From: Porticoccaceae bacterium UBA1989
GTDB taxonomy: Bacteria; Pseudomonadota; Gammaproteobacteria; Pseudomonadales; Porticoccaceae
Length of the DNA stretch: 17,450 bases
Assembly (NCBI GenBank): GCA_002335945.1
Contig: DDDD01000153.1
Location: 1-17,450, forward strand
Direction: 5' to 3'
Position numbers and translations under genes: made by a program. A model generated the notes under the pieces. The model made no database searches. It saw only the letters and a list, made by a program, of their open reading frames with translations, and was not told where the DNA came from. Of this stretch, positions 1 through 7,420 are shown one piece after another. Position 1 is the stretch's first letter; each line of letters opens with the position of its first letter.

Positions 1-39
1 GAAAATGGCGTAATTTTTAATCAGGCCAGCGAACAATAA
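1..39 (+). CDS. Possible C-terminal tail of an upstream gene (partial)
   Basis: Frame 1 is open from the first base and reads ENGVIFNQASEQ before a TAA stop at 37-39. Twelve residues are too few to identify a protein. In Pseudomonas and relatives purN (phosphoribosylglycinamide formyltransferase) commonly lies just upstream of a DUF3108 gene, and a short hydrophilic tail of this kind would fit, but that is an inference from gene order. It could also be chance open frame. Confidence 0.35.
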   Translation, partial: ENGVIFNQASEQ

Positions 40-83
40 AGGGATTTGCTACTCTATAATAAATAGCGCCTTAGAGATCCAGT

Positions 84-155
84 AGCGCTGCTCTGGTTAG
101 CAGCGTCACTCTAGTTAACGGCGTCACTTTAGTTAAAAGCGCCACTCCAGTTAAC
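84..155. repeat. 18-bp tandem repeat, four copies, upstream of the DUF3108 gene
   Basis: Four consecutive 18-base units start at 84, 102, 120 and 138, with approximate consensus AGCGTCACTCTAGTTAAC. The copies differ from each other at a few positions, and the first is the most diverged. Most units hold the palindrome GTTAAC or a variant. A degraded further unit may begin near 65 and another at 156. The array ends about 30 bases before the start codon at 188, so it sits in the leader or promoter region of that gene. Confidence 0.8.
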
Positions 156-187
156 AGCATCAAGAACATTACCGAGCACTCTTATTT

Positions 188-934
188 ATGGCTTTGTTTA
201 AAAAAACAGTTCTAACCCTTATGGCCAGCCTGCTGCTTGGCAGTCTGCCCCTCGGCGTATCTGCCGACCCCCTGAGTAATTACAGCGCCACCTACAGCGC
301 CGAATTCAACGGTATGGAAATCGAAGCCACTCATAAACTCGAGCAGCTCGAATCTGGCCAGTATCGTGAAACATTAAAAGCCCGCAACATCCTCGGAAAA
401 ATTGATGAGCAGGCGCTGTTTAAAGTTTCAGATCAGCAGCAAATTATTCCACAAGAGTACAAATATAAGCGCTCGCTTATCGGCATAAAGCGCACCGAAA
501 GTCAGATTTTTGACTGGCCCAATAATAGGGTTCAGTACAGCAAAGGCGATAAGAAAAAGTCCGTTGCCGTAACCCCAGGTCTTTTCGATATTATTACCCA
601 TAAGCTCCAACTGCGACGGGACCTGCAATCCGGTAAAGAGATTTTGGCCTATCCTGTTATTTCAAGGGGAAAGCTGAAACAATATGTTTACGAAGTGATT
701 GCCAACGAAGTATTAGAAACGGCCATCGGCCCACTTAATACCGTTAAACTGCAACGCATCAGGGAAGACGAAAAACGTCAGACCGTAATGTGGTTAGCAA
801 CCGACTGGGATTATTTAGCCGTCAAGTTAGAACAAATAGAGAATGGTGATAGCCATCAGATGAAAATACTAAACGGGCAAATCAACAATATGCCTATTTT
901 ACCTTTAGCGACTGTTACTGAGAAAAACCTATGA
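188..934 (+). CDS. DUF3108 domain-containing exported protein
   Basis: This 248-residue protein begins with a clear signal peptide: a Lys-Lys N-terminus, a Leu-rich core at about residues 7-22, and a probable cleavage after the Ala at about residue 26 (GVSA-DP). The mature part matches my memory of DUF3108 proteins: an early YSATYSAEFNGMEIEA stretch, a central section around VTPGLFDIITHKLQLRRDL, and a C-terminal RQTVMWLATDWDYLAVKLEQ block, in a mostly beta-rich chain. It is likely periplasmic or attached to the envelope; its molecular function is unknown. Its stop overlaps the start of the DUF3014 gene by four bases (ATGA), so the two are probably made together. The ATG is preceded by an 18-bp tandem repeat; no strong ribosome binding site was seen. 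Confidence 0.85.
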   Translation: MALFKKTVLTLMASLLLGSLPLGVSADPLSNYSATYSAEFNGMEIEATHKLEQLESGQYRETLKARNILGKIDEQALFKVSDQQQIIPQEYKYKRSLIGIKRTESQIFDWPNNRVQYSKGDKKKSVAVTPGLFDIITHKLQLRRDLQSGKEILAYPVISRGKLKQYVYEVIANEVLETAIGPLNTVKLQRIREDEKRQTVMWLATDWDYLAVKLEQIENGDSHQMKILNGQINNMPILPLATVTEKNL

Positions 935-1791
935 CACGCGCACGCAATAAATCGGGTACCAGTAAGTTTATTCTCATTCTTGGCAGCCTAGCCGCAATCG
1001 CCGTTATTGGTGGTGTGCTCTATCAGGCCCAATCAAATAATGACGAAGAATATGAATATCAAGTAATCCCCGAACAGGTAGCCCAGGCGTCTATCGAACG
1101 GCCGGCTGTCCCCGAAGCATTTATACCCGCACCGGTTCCTGCAGAAATGCCGAAACCCGCAGAGGTTACCAAACCTGTAGCACCCTCAGTCACCAAACCA
1201 CCCAAACTGCCCTCTCTTGATGAAAGCGATGAGTTTGTTCGTGAGCGTTTGCTATTAATGAAGCACAAAGCCGAAATGAAAGCCTGGCTTAATACCGACG
1301 ACCTAATCAGACGCTCGGCCAGTTACTTTGATGGGCTGGCCCGAGGTGTAACCCTAAGTAAAATATTTCCGCTCACCGCGCCAGAAGGCAGTTTCACCAC
1401 CCACCGCGATGGCGACATAATTTGGCTTAACGCCGGAAACTACGAACGCTACAACGGCACAGTGTCGATACTCACCGCATTAGACATGAACTCAATGGCC
1501 CAGATGTTTCACTTCACACGACCATTGCTAGAAACCGCCTTCGCCGAAATGGGCTATCGCCCCCGTCAGATGGACGGCATCATATTGCAGGCAATCGATA
1601 ATATTTTAGACACGCCCATCATCGTAGAACGCATTGAATTAACCCGAGATTCCGTAGCATACAAATTTTCCGACCCAGATTTAGAAGCATTACTGCCCCT
1701 TCAAAAACAGCTCCTGCGCACCGGACCAGAAAACACCCAGCGCATACAGCAGCAAGCAATGGCACTTAAAGAAGCCCTGCTTAACCCTTAG
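931..1791 (+). CDS. DUF3014 domain-containing membrane-anchored protein
   Basis: A 286-residue protein with one N-terminal transmembrane helix (about residues 12-31), a Pro/Ala/Lys-rich linker (about 55-95) resembling the spacers of proteins that cross the periplasm, and a globular C-terminal domain. That domain contains the LIRRSASYFDGLARG region, a repeated TALDMNSMAQMF-type helix and a YRPRQMDGIILQAIDNIL stretch, as I recall for the DUF3014 family. Topology is inferred to be N-in with the domain in the periplasm. Function is unknown. It overlaps the DUF3108 gene by four bases at ATGA, indicating translational coupling, and the pairing suggests a shared envelope role. It ends convergently against dcd, with a palindromic repeat between. 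Confidence 0.85.
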   Translation: MTRARNKSGTSKFILILGSLAAIAVIGGVLYQAQSNNDEEYEYQVIPEQVAQASIERPAVPEAFIPAPVPAEMPKPAEVTKPVAPSVTKPPKLPSLDESDEFVRERLLLMKHKAEMKAWLNTDDLIRRSASYFDGLARGVTLSKIFPLTAPEGSFTTHRDGDIIWLNAGNYERYNGTVSILTALDMNSMAQMFHFTRPLLETAFAEMGYRPRQMDGIILQAIDNILDTPIIVERIELTRDSVAYKFSDPDLEALLPLQKQLLRTGPENTQRIQQQAMALKEALLNP

Positions 1792-1831
1792 ATCAATAAA
1801 GTTGGCCGTTACGGTGCATTTGTCGTAGTTT

Positions 1832-1980
1832 TGTGGATACCAGCCTACGCTGGCATGACGGGAAATGGATAACATGAGGTAAAGAGAGTAGCCTGCCAGA
1901 CCGTTATTCCTGTCAGCCCGTTATTCCTGCAAACCCGTCATTCCTGCAAACCCGTCATTCCTGCGAAGGCAGGAATCCAT
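1832..1980. repeat. REP/MITE-like palindromic element between convergent genes
   Basis: The left end holds an imperfect hairpin with stem CCAGC/GCTGG (1840-1853). The right end holds a perfect 8-bp hairpin, ATTCCTGC-GAAG-GCAGGAAT (1957-1976). The outer ends are roughly inverted copies of each other (TGGATACCAGC on the left, GCAGGAATCCA on the right), giving a head-to-head doublet. Between them a 17-base unit, CCCGTCATTCCTGCAAA, is repeated in tandem at 1917, 1934 and 1951, with a degenerate fourth copy at 1900. Sequences of this GTCATTCCTGCGAAGGCAGGAATCC type are common dispersed intergenic repeats in bacteria. Lying between converging genes, it may also act in transcription termination. Confidence 0.8.
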
Positions 1981-2034
1981 AGCCCTCATAAATCACCACC
2001 CGCACGAAAACACCAGTCCTCAGAGCAACACCAA

Positions 2035-2601
2035 CTAGGTTTTAGGCAGCGTAACGCCCGTCTGGCCCTGATACTTTCCGCCGCGATCTGCGTAAGATGT
2101 TTCGCACACCTCATCAGACTCAAAGAACAACATCTGCGCCACACCCTCATTGGCATAAATCTTCGCCGGAAGGTTAGTAGTATTTGAGAATTCCAACGTT
2201 ACGTGGCCTTCCCACTCAGGCTCAAGCGGCGTTACGTTAACGATAATGCCGCAGCGGGCATAGGTAGACTTACCTAAACAAATCGTCAATACAGAACGAG
2301 GGATTTTAAAGTACTCAACCGTTCGCGCGAGGGCAAACGAGTTGGGTGGAATAATGCAGTAGTCGCCTTTCATATCAACAAAAGAGTCACTGTCAAAATT
2401 CTTGGGATCTACAGTTTTGGAGTGCACATTGGTAAACACCTTAAACTCATCAGCACAGCGAACATCGTAGCCGTAGCTTGAGGTGCCGTAAGAGATAACC
2501 CGGTCATCACCAGAATAACGTACCTGACCCGCCTCAAAAGGCTCGATCATTTGAGTTTCCTCAGCCATACGGCGAATCCAGTTATCAGACTTAATGCTCA
2601 T
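2035..2601 (-). CDS. dcd: dCTP deaminase
   Basis: Deaminates dCTP to dUTP plus ammonia, the first step supplying dUMP for thymidylate synthesis in the cytosol. The 188 residues match the length of the Pseudomonas-type enzyme. Visible signatures are SSYGYDVRC (about 41-49), the nucleotide-binding [10 protein letters not shown] (110-119), the catalytic-glutamate segment [13 protein letters not shown] with Glu137, and the C-terminal [15 protein letters not shown]. The ATG at 2599-2601 has a GGAG element nine bases upstream on the minus strand. Gene order mrp-dcd on the same strand next to metG follows the Pseudomonas arrangement, but here a 534-base repeat-filled gap separates dcd from mrp, so dcd probably has its own promoter. 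Confidence 0.96.
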   Translation of the reverse strand: MSIKSDNWIRRMAEETQMIEPFEAGQVRYSGDDRVISYGTSSYGYDVRCADEFKVFTNVHSKTVDPKNFDSDSFVDMKGDYCIIPPNSFALARTVEYFKIPRSVLTICLGKSTYARCGIIVNVTPLEPEWEGHVTLEFSNTTNLPAKIYANEGVAQMLFFESDEVCETSYADRGGKYQGQTGVTLPKT

Positions 2602-2737
2602 CTACGGTGACTCCAATGTGAATTTGATTATGCAGCAGGGGCGGTATGATACCGATTTGCAGCCGTGGGGCAAGATATCCTTCGAGAGGTTCAGAATCAC
2701 AAAACCACTGGCACCTCGAACGCTGGTTAGAGAGTTC

Positions 2738-3080
2738 TAGATCCCTCGTCGCTCCGCTCTGTCTGGATGTCTGGATGCCTGGATGCCTGGACGAAAGCAC
2801 TACTGTCATCTCGAACCCATGTGAGATATCTCCCCTCAGCCCACTCAAACTCTCAGAAAATCCATGCACACCCTTTGCGATTAATCAGGGCCCGCTTATG
2901 GCTTGGTCCTTTTCAGATTAAGAAAGCGCCCTGTCTTAGCTCGTAATGAAAAGCCTAAACGAGTTGCGCGAACGCTGAAAATGACAAACCCATGGGACCG
3001 ATCGCCAAGGGTGTGCATGGTTTTGCCCGCGCCGACCAACCGTAGATCCCTCGTCGCATTGCTTTGTCGAGATGACAGTA
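2738..3080. repeat. Mosaic of degenerate interspersed repeats in the mrp-dcd gap
   Basis: No credible gene lies in 2602-3135. It holds several related repeats. A 32-base segment at 2738-2769 recurs directly at 3043-3074 with 26 matches, including a 15-base identity (TAGATCCCTCGTCGC). TACTGTCATCTCGA at 2801-2814 is the exact reverse complement of 3067-3080. The segment 2857-2881 is an inverted copy of 3001-3024 with one mismatch and one indel, around CATGCACACCCTT. Motifs of the type GTCATCTCGA and AGATCCCTCGTCGC are familiar as dispersed bacterial intergenic repeats. This looks like nested or decayed non-autonomous elements. Confidence 0.7.
2762..2793. repeat. 8-bp short tandem repeat, four copies
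   Basis: Units TCTGGATG, TCTGGATG, CCTGGATG and CCTGGACG lie end to end inside the larger repeat mosaic. The array appears to have grown from the end of one dispersed repeat copy (2738-2769), which ends in the same TGGATG. Confidence 0.8.
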
Positions 3081-3135
3081 CTTGTATATCGCAGGGATAA
3101 CCTAATTGATGATATCCAAAGCTACAGCCCGTCAC

Positions 3136-3939
3136 TTACTGAAAAATAATCTCCGGCCCAGCACTATTATCACCAACCTCTAACCCAGCAATCACCGACT
3201 CAGCAATCTGCCCGTAATGCTGCGCTATCGCACCCTTAGGATCAGACACCATCGACGGCAATCCCTTATCACCATTCTCTCGAATCGAGCGATCCAACGG
3301 CAAACTACCCAGCAGCTTAGTATCGTATTGATCGGCAACCTTCACGCCACCGCCATCACCAAAAATAGCTTCCTCATGGCCGCATTGACTGCAGATATGC
3401 ATGGCCATATTTTCCACAATACCCAGCACAGGAATATTCACCTTAAGAAACATCTCAATGCCCTTTTTGGCATCTAACAGCGCAATATCCTGTGGCGTAG
3501 TTACTATTACCGCGCCGGCAATCTGAGCCTTTTGCGAAATCGTTAATTGAATGTCACCGGTGCCGGGCGGCATATCTACCACCAAAACATCCAGTTCACC
3601 CCACATAGTCTGCTGTAATAGCTGTAACAGAGCGCCAGACGCCATGGGTCCGCGCCACGCCATAGGCGTTTGCTCGGTGACCAAATAGGCCATAGACATA
3701 GTGGCTAAGCCATGGGCTTCAATAGGCGCAAAGTGTTTTTCATCGGCAGCTTTGGGTCGGGTACCATCAGCCACGCCGAGCATCATGGCAATACTAGGGC
3801 CGTAGATATCGGCATCCAGCAAGCCTACTTTTTTACCCGCAGCCTGCATGGCCAACGCCAAATTTACAGCAGTTGTCGACTTACCTACGCCACCCTTGCC
3901 CGAGGCAACAGCGACGATATATTTCACCTGATCTAACAC
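3136..3939 (-). CDS. Mrp/ApbC-family iron-sulfur cluster carrier ATPase, short form
   Basis: A P-loop NTPase of the Mrp/ApbC/NBP35 family, which binds and transfers iron-sulfur clusters in the cytosol. Residues 14-22 form the deviant Walker A GKGGVGKST. LDADIYGPS (41-49), VDMPPGTGDIQLT (121-133), TTPQDIALLDAKKG (147-160) and the cluster-binding Cys-X-X-Cys (Cys183 and Cys186, in HICSQCGHEE) are all present. It has 267 residues, whereas the Pseudomonas and E. coli proteins have about 360-370, because the N-terminal MIP18/DUF59 domain is missing. The start is GTG (3937-3939), with TTGGAG seven bases upstream. An in-frame TAA at 3964-3966 rules out a simple N-terminal extension. It is divergent from metG; a carrier next to the Rsx genes, which encode many Fe-S sites, is plausible but not proof of a partnership. 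Confidence 0.93.
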   Translation of the reverse strand: MLDQVKYIVAVASGKGGVGKSTTAVNLALAMQAAGKKVGLLDADIYGPSIAMMLGVADGTRPKAADEKHFAPIEAHGLATMSMAYLVTEQTPMAWRGPMASGALLQLLQQTMWGELDVLVVDMPPGTGDIQLTISQKAQIAGAVIVTTPQDIALLDAKKGIEMFLKVNIPVLGIVENMAMHICSQCGHEEAIFGDGGGVKVADQYDTKLLGSLPLDRSIRENGDKGLPSMVSDPKGAIAQHYGQIAESVIAGLEVGDNSAGPEIIFQ

Positions 3940-4043
3940 TAAAACACTCCAATCCGTACTGATTTAACCATTAGGGCCAATTACTGCCAGTTCCACGGCG
4001 ATTGCACATGAAAAGTTGGTGCAAAATCGCTATAGTTGCGGCT

Positions 4044-4049
4044 TATAAT
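4044..4049 (+). promoter_or_regulatory. Candidate -10 box for metG
   Basis: A perfect TATAAT lies 24 bases upstream of the metG ATG at 4074. No good -35 hexamer is found at 16-18 bases spacing, so this is weak evidence. If used, the leader would be under 20 bases, and any start upstream of 4074 would be excluded. Confidence 0.3.
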
Positions 4050-4073
4050 TATCGCCAAAAAAAGAATCTAACC

Positions 4074-6095
4074 ATGTCATCAAAACGCCAAATACTGGTC
4101 ACTAACGCCCTACCCTATGCCAATGCGGCATTGCATCTTGGTCATGTGTTGGAATACACACAAACCGATGTCTGGGTGCGCTTCCAGCGAATGCGCGGGC
4201 ATGAATGTTACTACCTTTCTGCCGACGATGCTCATGGAACTGCCATCATGCTAAAGGCAGATGAAAAAGGCGTAACAGCTGAGCAGCATATTGCCGATAT
4301 GCGTGCGATTCACGAGGCTGACTTTAAAGATTTTCTGATCAGTGTGGACAACTACCACACCACACATTCAGAGGAGAATCGCGAGTTTTCTGAGCTGATA
4401 TATAATCGCCTCCATGCCAATGGTTATATCGCCAAACGCGAAATCACCCAGGCCTTTGACCCAGAGAAGAACCTATTTTTAGCCGACCGCTACATCAAAG
4501 GCACCTGCCCCAAGTGTAAAACCGACGATCAATACGGCGACAACTGCGAAGCCTGTGGTGCGACTTACTCACCCACGGATCTTATCAATCCAGTGTCTGC
4601 TATCTCTGGGGCCACCCCCATCGAAAAAGAGTCGACCCATTATTTCTTTAAGCTGCCCGAGTTTACCCAGTTCCTAAAAGACTGGACCCGCAGCGATGCC
4701 GTGCAACCAGAAATGGCTAATAAGCTGGGTGAATGGCTAGACAGCGGCCTGCAGGAATGGGATATCAGCCGCGACGCCCCCTACTTTGGCTTCGAAATAC
4801 CCAATGCGCCGGGCAAGTATTTTTATGTGTGGCTGGATGCGCCTATTGGCTATATGGCCAGCTTTAAAAATCTGTGCGACCGAGAAGATATAGACTTTGA
4901 TCATTACTGGAACAAAGACAGCGAAACCGAGCTGTATCACTTTATCGGTAAAGATATCGTCAACTTCCACGCCCTGTTCTGGCCCGCCATGCTCAAGAGT
5001 GCCGAGTTCCGCACCCCCACAAAAATCTGTGTCCATGGTTTTGTAACGGTGAATGGCAAGAAGATGTCCAAGTCTCGCGGCACCTTTATCAATGCGCGCT
5101 GCTATTTGGATCATCTGAACCCAGAGTATCTGCGTTATTACTACGCGTCTAAACTCTCAGGTTCGGTGGAAGATATCGATCTTAACCTCGAAGACTTCCA
5201 GCAGAAGGTGAATAGCGATCTGGTCGGCAAGGTGGTGAATATCGCCAGCCGCTGCGCCAAGTTTGTGGCCAATGGCAACGACGGAATTCTGTCGAGCAAT
5301 ATTGAAAACCCGGAACTCTGGGCTCAGGTTAGCGGCGCGGCAGACAGCATTGCCGAGCATTACGAGAACCGCGATTTTAGTAAAGCCATCCGTGAAATTA
5401 TGGCTCAGGCAGATGCTGCCAACGAATATATTGCCGCCAAGGAACCTTGGAAGCTCAACAAAGACGAAACTAAACAGCAGGAAGTTCAGGATATCTGCTC
5501 TTTGGGTATCAACCTTTTTCGTGTATTGCTCACCTATCTCAAGCCCGTGCTGCCCGCCATGACCGCTGCCGGTGAAGAATTTCTTAATGACAGCCTGACC
5601 TGGGATTCGGTGCAGCAGCCATTAACAGACCATAAAATTAACCCGTTTAAACCGCTGATGCAGCGCATCGAAAAAGACAAGGTGGATGCCATGGTAGAAG
5701 CCAGTAAAGAAGAAGCCGCACAGGCAACGGCCGTTACGTTAGAAGGCCCCCTGGCCGACGACCCCATTGCCGATGAAATTAACTTCGACGACTTTATGAA
5801 GGTCGACCTTCGCGTCGCGCTTATCGTTAAAGCCAATCATGTCGAGGGCGCCGAGAAGCTATTGCAGCTAACCTTGGATATTGGTGGCGAAACCCGCAAT
5901 GTGTTCTCGGGCATCAAGTCATCTTATAACCCAGAAGACCTCGAAGGCCGCCTCACCGTTATGGTCGCTAACCTAGCGCCACGCAAAATGCGCTTTGGCA
6001 TGTCCGAAGGCATGGTACTGGCCGCTGGGGATAAAAAAGGCATTTATTTGCTCGAACCAGATTCTGGTGCGCAGCCAGGTCAACGAGTGACCTAA
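4074..6095 (+). CDS. metG: Methionyl-tRNA synthetase with C-terminal tRNA-binding domain
   Basis: Charges tRNA-Met with methionine using ATP; a cytosolic class I synthetase of 674 residues (E. coli about 677). The class I HIGH-like motif is HLGH at 21-24, following [15 protein letters not shown] zinc knuckle has Cys145, Cys148, Cys158 and Cys161, and KMSKS is at 330-334. An OB-fold Trbp111-like domain for dimerisation and tRNA binding occupies about 569-674 ([14 protein letters not shown] to [11 protein letters not shown]). I chose the ATG at 4074, because the frame can be extended to a TTG at 4002 but those 24 residues are not family-like and overlap the candidate -10 box. It is divergent from mrp and 122 bases upstream of rsxA, as in Pseudomonas-type genomes. 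Confidence 0.97.
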   Translation: MSSKRQILVTNALPYANAALHLGHVLEYTQTDVWVRFQRMRGHECYYLSADDAHGTAIMLKADEKGVTAEQHIADMRAIHEADFKDFLISVDNYHTTHSEENREFSELIYNRLHANGYIAKREITQAFDPEKNLFLADRYIKGTCPKCKTDDQYGDNCEACGATYSPTDLINPVSAISGATPIEKESTHYFFKLPEFTQFLKDWTRSDAVQPEMANKLGEWLDSGLQEWDISRDAPYFGFEIPNAPGKYFYVWLDAPIGYMASFKNLCDREDIDFDHYWNKDSETELYHFIGKDIVNFHALFWPAMLKSAEFRTPTKICVHGFVTVNGKKMSKSRGTFINARCYLDHLNPEYLRYYYASKLSGSVEDIDLNLEDFQQKVNSDLVGKVVNIASRCAKFVANGNDGILSSNIENPELWAQVSGAADSIAEHYENRDFSKAIREIMAQADAANEYIAAKEPWKLNKDETKQQEVQDICSLGINLFRVLLTYLKPVLPAMTAAGEEFLNDSLTWDSVQQPLTDHKINPFKPLMQRIEKDKVDAMVEASKEEAAQATAVTLEGPLADDPIADEINFDDFMKVDLRVALIVKANHVEGAEKLLQLTLDIGGETRNVFSGIKSSYNPEDLEGRLTVMVANLAPRKMRFGMSEGMVLAAGDKKGIYLLEPDSGAQPGQRVT

Positions 6096-6158
6096 AAGCC
6101 CGCGCCAGCAGTATTTATTATATAGATCGAAAAGAACTAAAGCCCTGCCCCATTTATG

Positions 6159-6188
6159 TTGAATCGTAGCAGTTGATTCCCTGATAAT
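6159..6188 (+). promoter_or_regulatory. Candidate sigma-70 promoter for the rsx operon
   Basis: TTGAAT at 6159-6164 and GATAAT at 6183-6188 are separated by 18 bases, matching the -35 and -10 consensus at 4/6 and 5/6 positions. Transcription would begin near 6195, about 20 bases before the rsxA ATG. No SoxR-like or other operator palindrome was recognised here. Confidence 0.35.
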
Positions 6189-6217
6189 GGGCCTCGAAAT
6201 CACAAGACGTGTAGGCT

Positions 6218-6793
6218 ATGCAAGAATTTGCCATTATTTTGGTCAGCTCCATTCTGATCAACAACTACGTATTAGTGCAGTTCCTTGGACTGTGCCCCTT
6301 TATGGGCGTGTCGAATAAACTCGAGTCGGCCATCGGCATGTCGGCGGCCACCACCTTTGTTCTGACCCTAACGGCCATGGCCAGTTACATCGTCGATGTG
6401 ATGGTACTAATGCCACTGGGCCTAATTTACCTGCGCACCATCGCCTTTATTCTAGTGATTGCTGCGGTTGTGCAGTTCACCAAAATGTTTATCGAAAAAA
6501 CCAGCCCATTGCTCTACCGAGTACTGGGCGTGTTTTTACCCCTGATTACCACCAACTGCGCGGTATTGGGTGTAGCCCTGCAAAATGCCTCGAAAGACCT
6601 CAACTTTATGGAGTCTTCACTGTATGGCTTTGGTGCAGGCGCCGGCTTCTCCTTGGTATTAATCTTCTTCTCAGCCATGCGCGAGCGACTGGCGGCTGCC
6701 GATATTCCTGCGCCATTCGAAGGTGCCGCGATCGCCATGATTACTGCTGGCCTTATGTCTCTGGCCTTTATGGGCTTTAGTGGGCTGGTATAA
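6218..6793 (+). CDS. rsxA: Electron transport complex subunit RsxA (RnfA)
   Basis: Integral membrane subunit of the Rnf/Rsx complex, which moves electrons between reduced ferredoxin-type donors and NAD(H) coupled to ion movement, and in E. coli keeps SoxR reduced. The 191 residues (E. coli 193) form about six transmembrane helices. Cys26 in [13 protein letters not shown] and Cys114 in [11 protein letters not shown] are the two conserved cysteines that, with their partners in RsxE, bind a cluster at the membrane centre in the related Rnf/Nqr structures. The ATG at 6218 begins the typical MQEF N-terminus; the ribosome binding site is weak. It is the first gene of the operon, and rsxB begins on the next base after its stop. 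Confidence 0.96.
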   Translation: MQEFAIILVSSILINNYVLVQFLGLCPFMGVSNKLESAIGMSAATTFVLTLTAMASYIVDVMVLMPLGLIYLRTIAFILVIAAVVQFTKMFIEKTSPLLYRVLGVFLPLITTNCAVLGVALQNASKDLNFMESSLYGFGAGAGFSLVLIFFSAMRERLAAADIPAPFEGAAIAMITAGLMSLAFMGFSGLV

Positions 6794-7420
6794 ATGATCG
6801 AAAGTATTGCACAGCAACCTATACTCGCCGCGCTTATAGCGATGGTCGGACTGGGCGTCTTATTTGGTGCTCTGTTGGGTTATGCCGCTGAAAAATTTAA
6901 AGTCGAAGGGGATCCTATCGTCGAACAGATCGACGAACTGCTGCCCCAGACTCAATGTGGCCAATGTGGTTTTCCCGGCTGCAAGCCCTATGCCGAATCC
7001 ATAGCCTCTGGCGATGCCATTAATAAATGCCCTCCAGGTGGTCAGTCCACCATTAACGCCATTGCCAATCTCCTCGACGTACCGGCACCCGAGCTGGATG
7101 CCGAACACGGCGAAGAAGCAGACCTTAGAACCGTCGCCTATATTCGCGAAGACGAATGCATTGGCTGCACCAAGTGCATACAGGCCTGTCCTGTAGATGC
7201 AATTTTGGGTGCCGCCAAACTTATGCACACCGTTATAGCCGGCGAGTGCACTGGCTGTGACCTCTGCGTAGAGCCTTGCCCAGTAGACTGCATCGATATG
7301 TTGCCCCTGACCGAAGGTCTGAAACAATGGCACTGGCCAGCCCCGCAAAATCAACTCGATATAATTGCTAGCGACCGAAGTGGTCATGAAGCGCCTAGCA
7401 ACGAAGGCAGAGCAGCATGA
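6794..7420 (+). CDS. rsxB: Electron transport complex subunit RsxB (RnfB), polyferredoxin
   Basis: A membrane-anchored iron-sulfur protein that is the electron entry or relay subunit of the Rsx complex. It has one N-terminal transmembrane helix (about residues 8-32). A 4Fe-4S domain follows with Cys55, Cys58, Cys63 and Cys79 ([16 protein letters not shown]). Two ferredoxin-type motifs come next: Cys122-125-128-132 ([12 protein letters not shown]) and Cys152-155-158-162 ([12 protein letters not shown]). All twelve cluster cysteines are intact. At 208 residues it is slightly longer than E. coli RsxB (192), the extra length being a hydrophilic C-terminus. It starts directly after the rsxA stop and overlaps rsxC by four bases (ATGA), so coupled translation is likely. 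Confidence 0.96.
   Translation: MIESIAQQPILAALIAMVGLGVLFGALLGYAAEKFKVEGDPIVEQIDELLPQTQCGQCGFPGCKPYAESIASGDAINKCPPGGQSTINAIANLLDVPAPELDAEHGEEADLRTVAYIREDECIGCTKCIQACPVDAILGAAKLMHTVIAGECTGCDLCVEPCPVDCIDMLPLTEGLKQWHWPAPQNQLDIIASDRSGHEAPSNEGRAA

Noticed and set aside
1840..1976. Possible CRISPR array at the 17-bp tandem units
   Set aside because: The units are directly joined with no spacers and no cas genes are present; it is a tandem REP arm.
2591..3135. Several open frames of 65-92 codons on both strands in the mrp-dcd gap
   Set aside because: They run through repeated and palindromic sequence, lack ribosome binding sites, and their translations are Ser/Arg/Pro-rich with no family features; they overlap one another on both strands.
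4737..5114. A 125-codon minus-strand frame opposite metG
   Set aside because: It lies wholly inside a strongly conserved synthetase gene, and its residue composition is that of a complementary-strand shadow.
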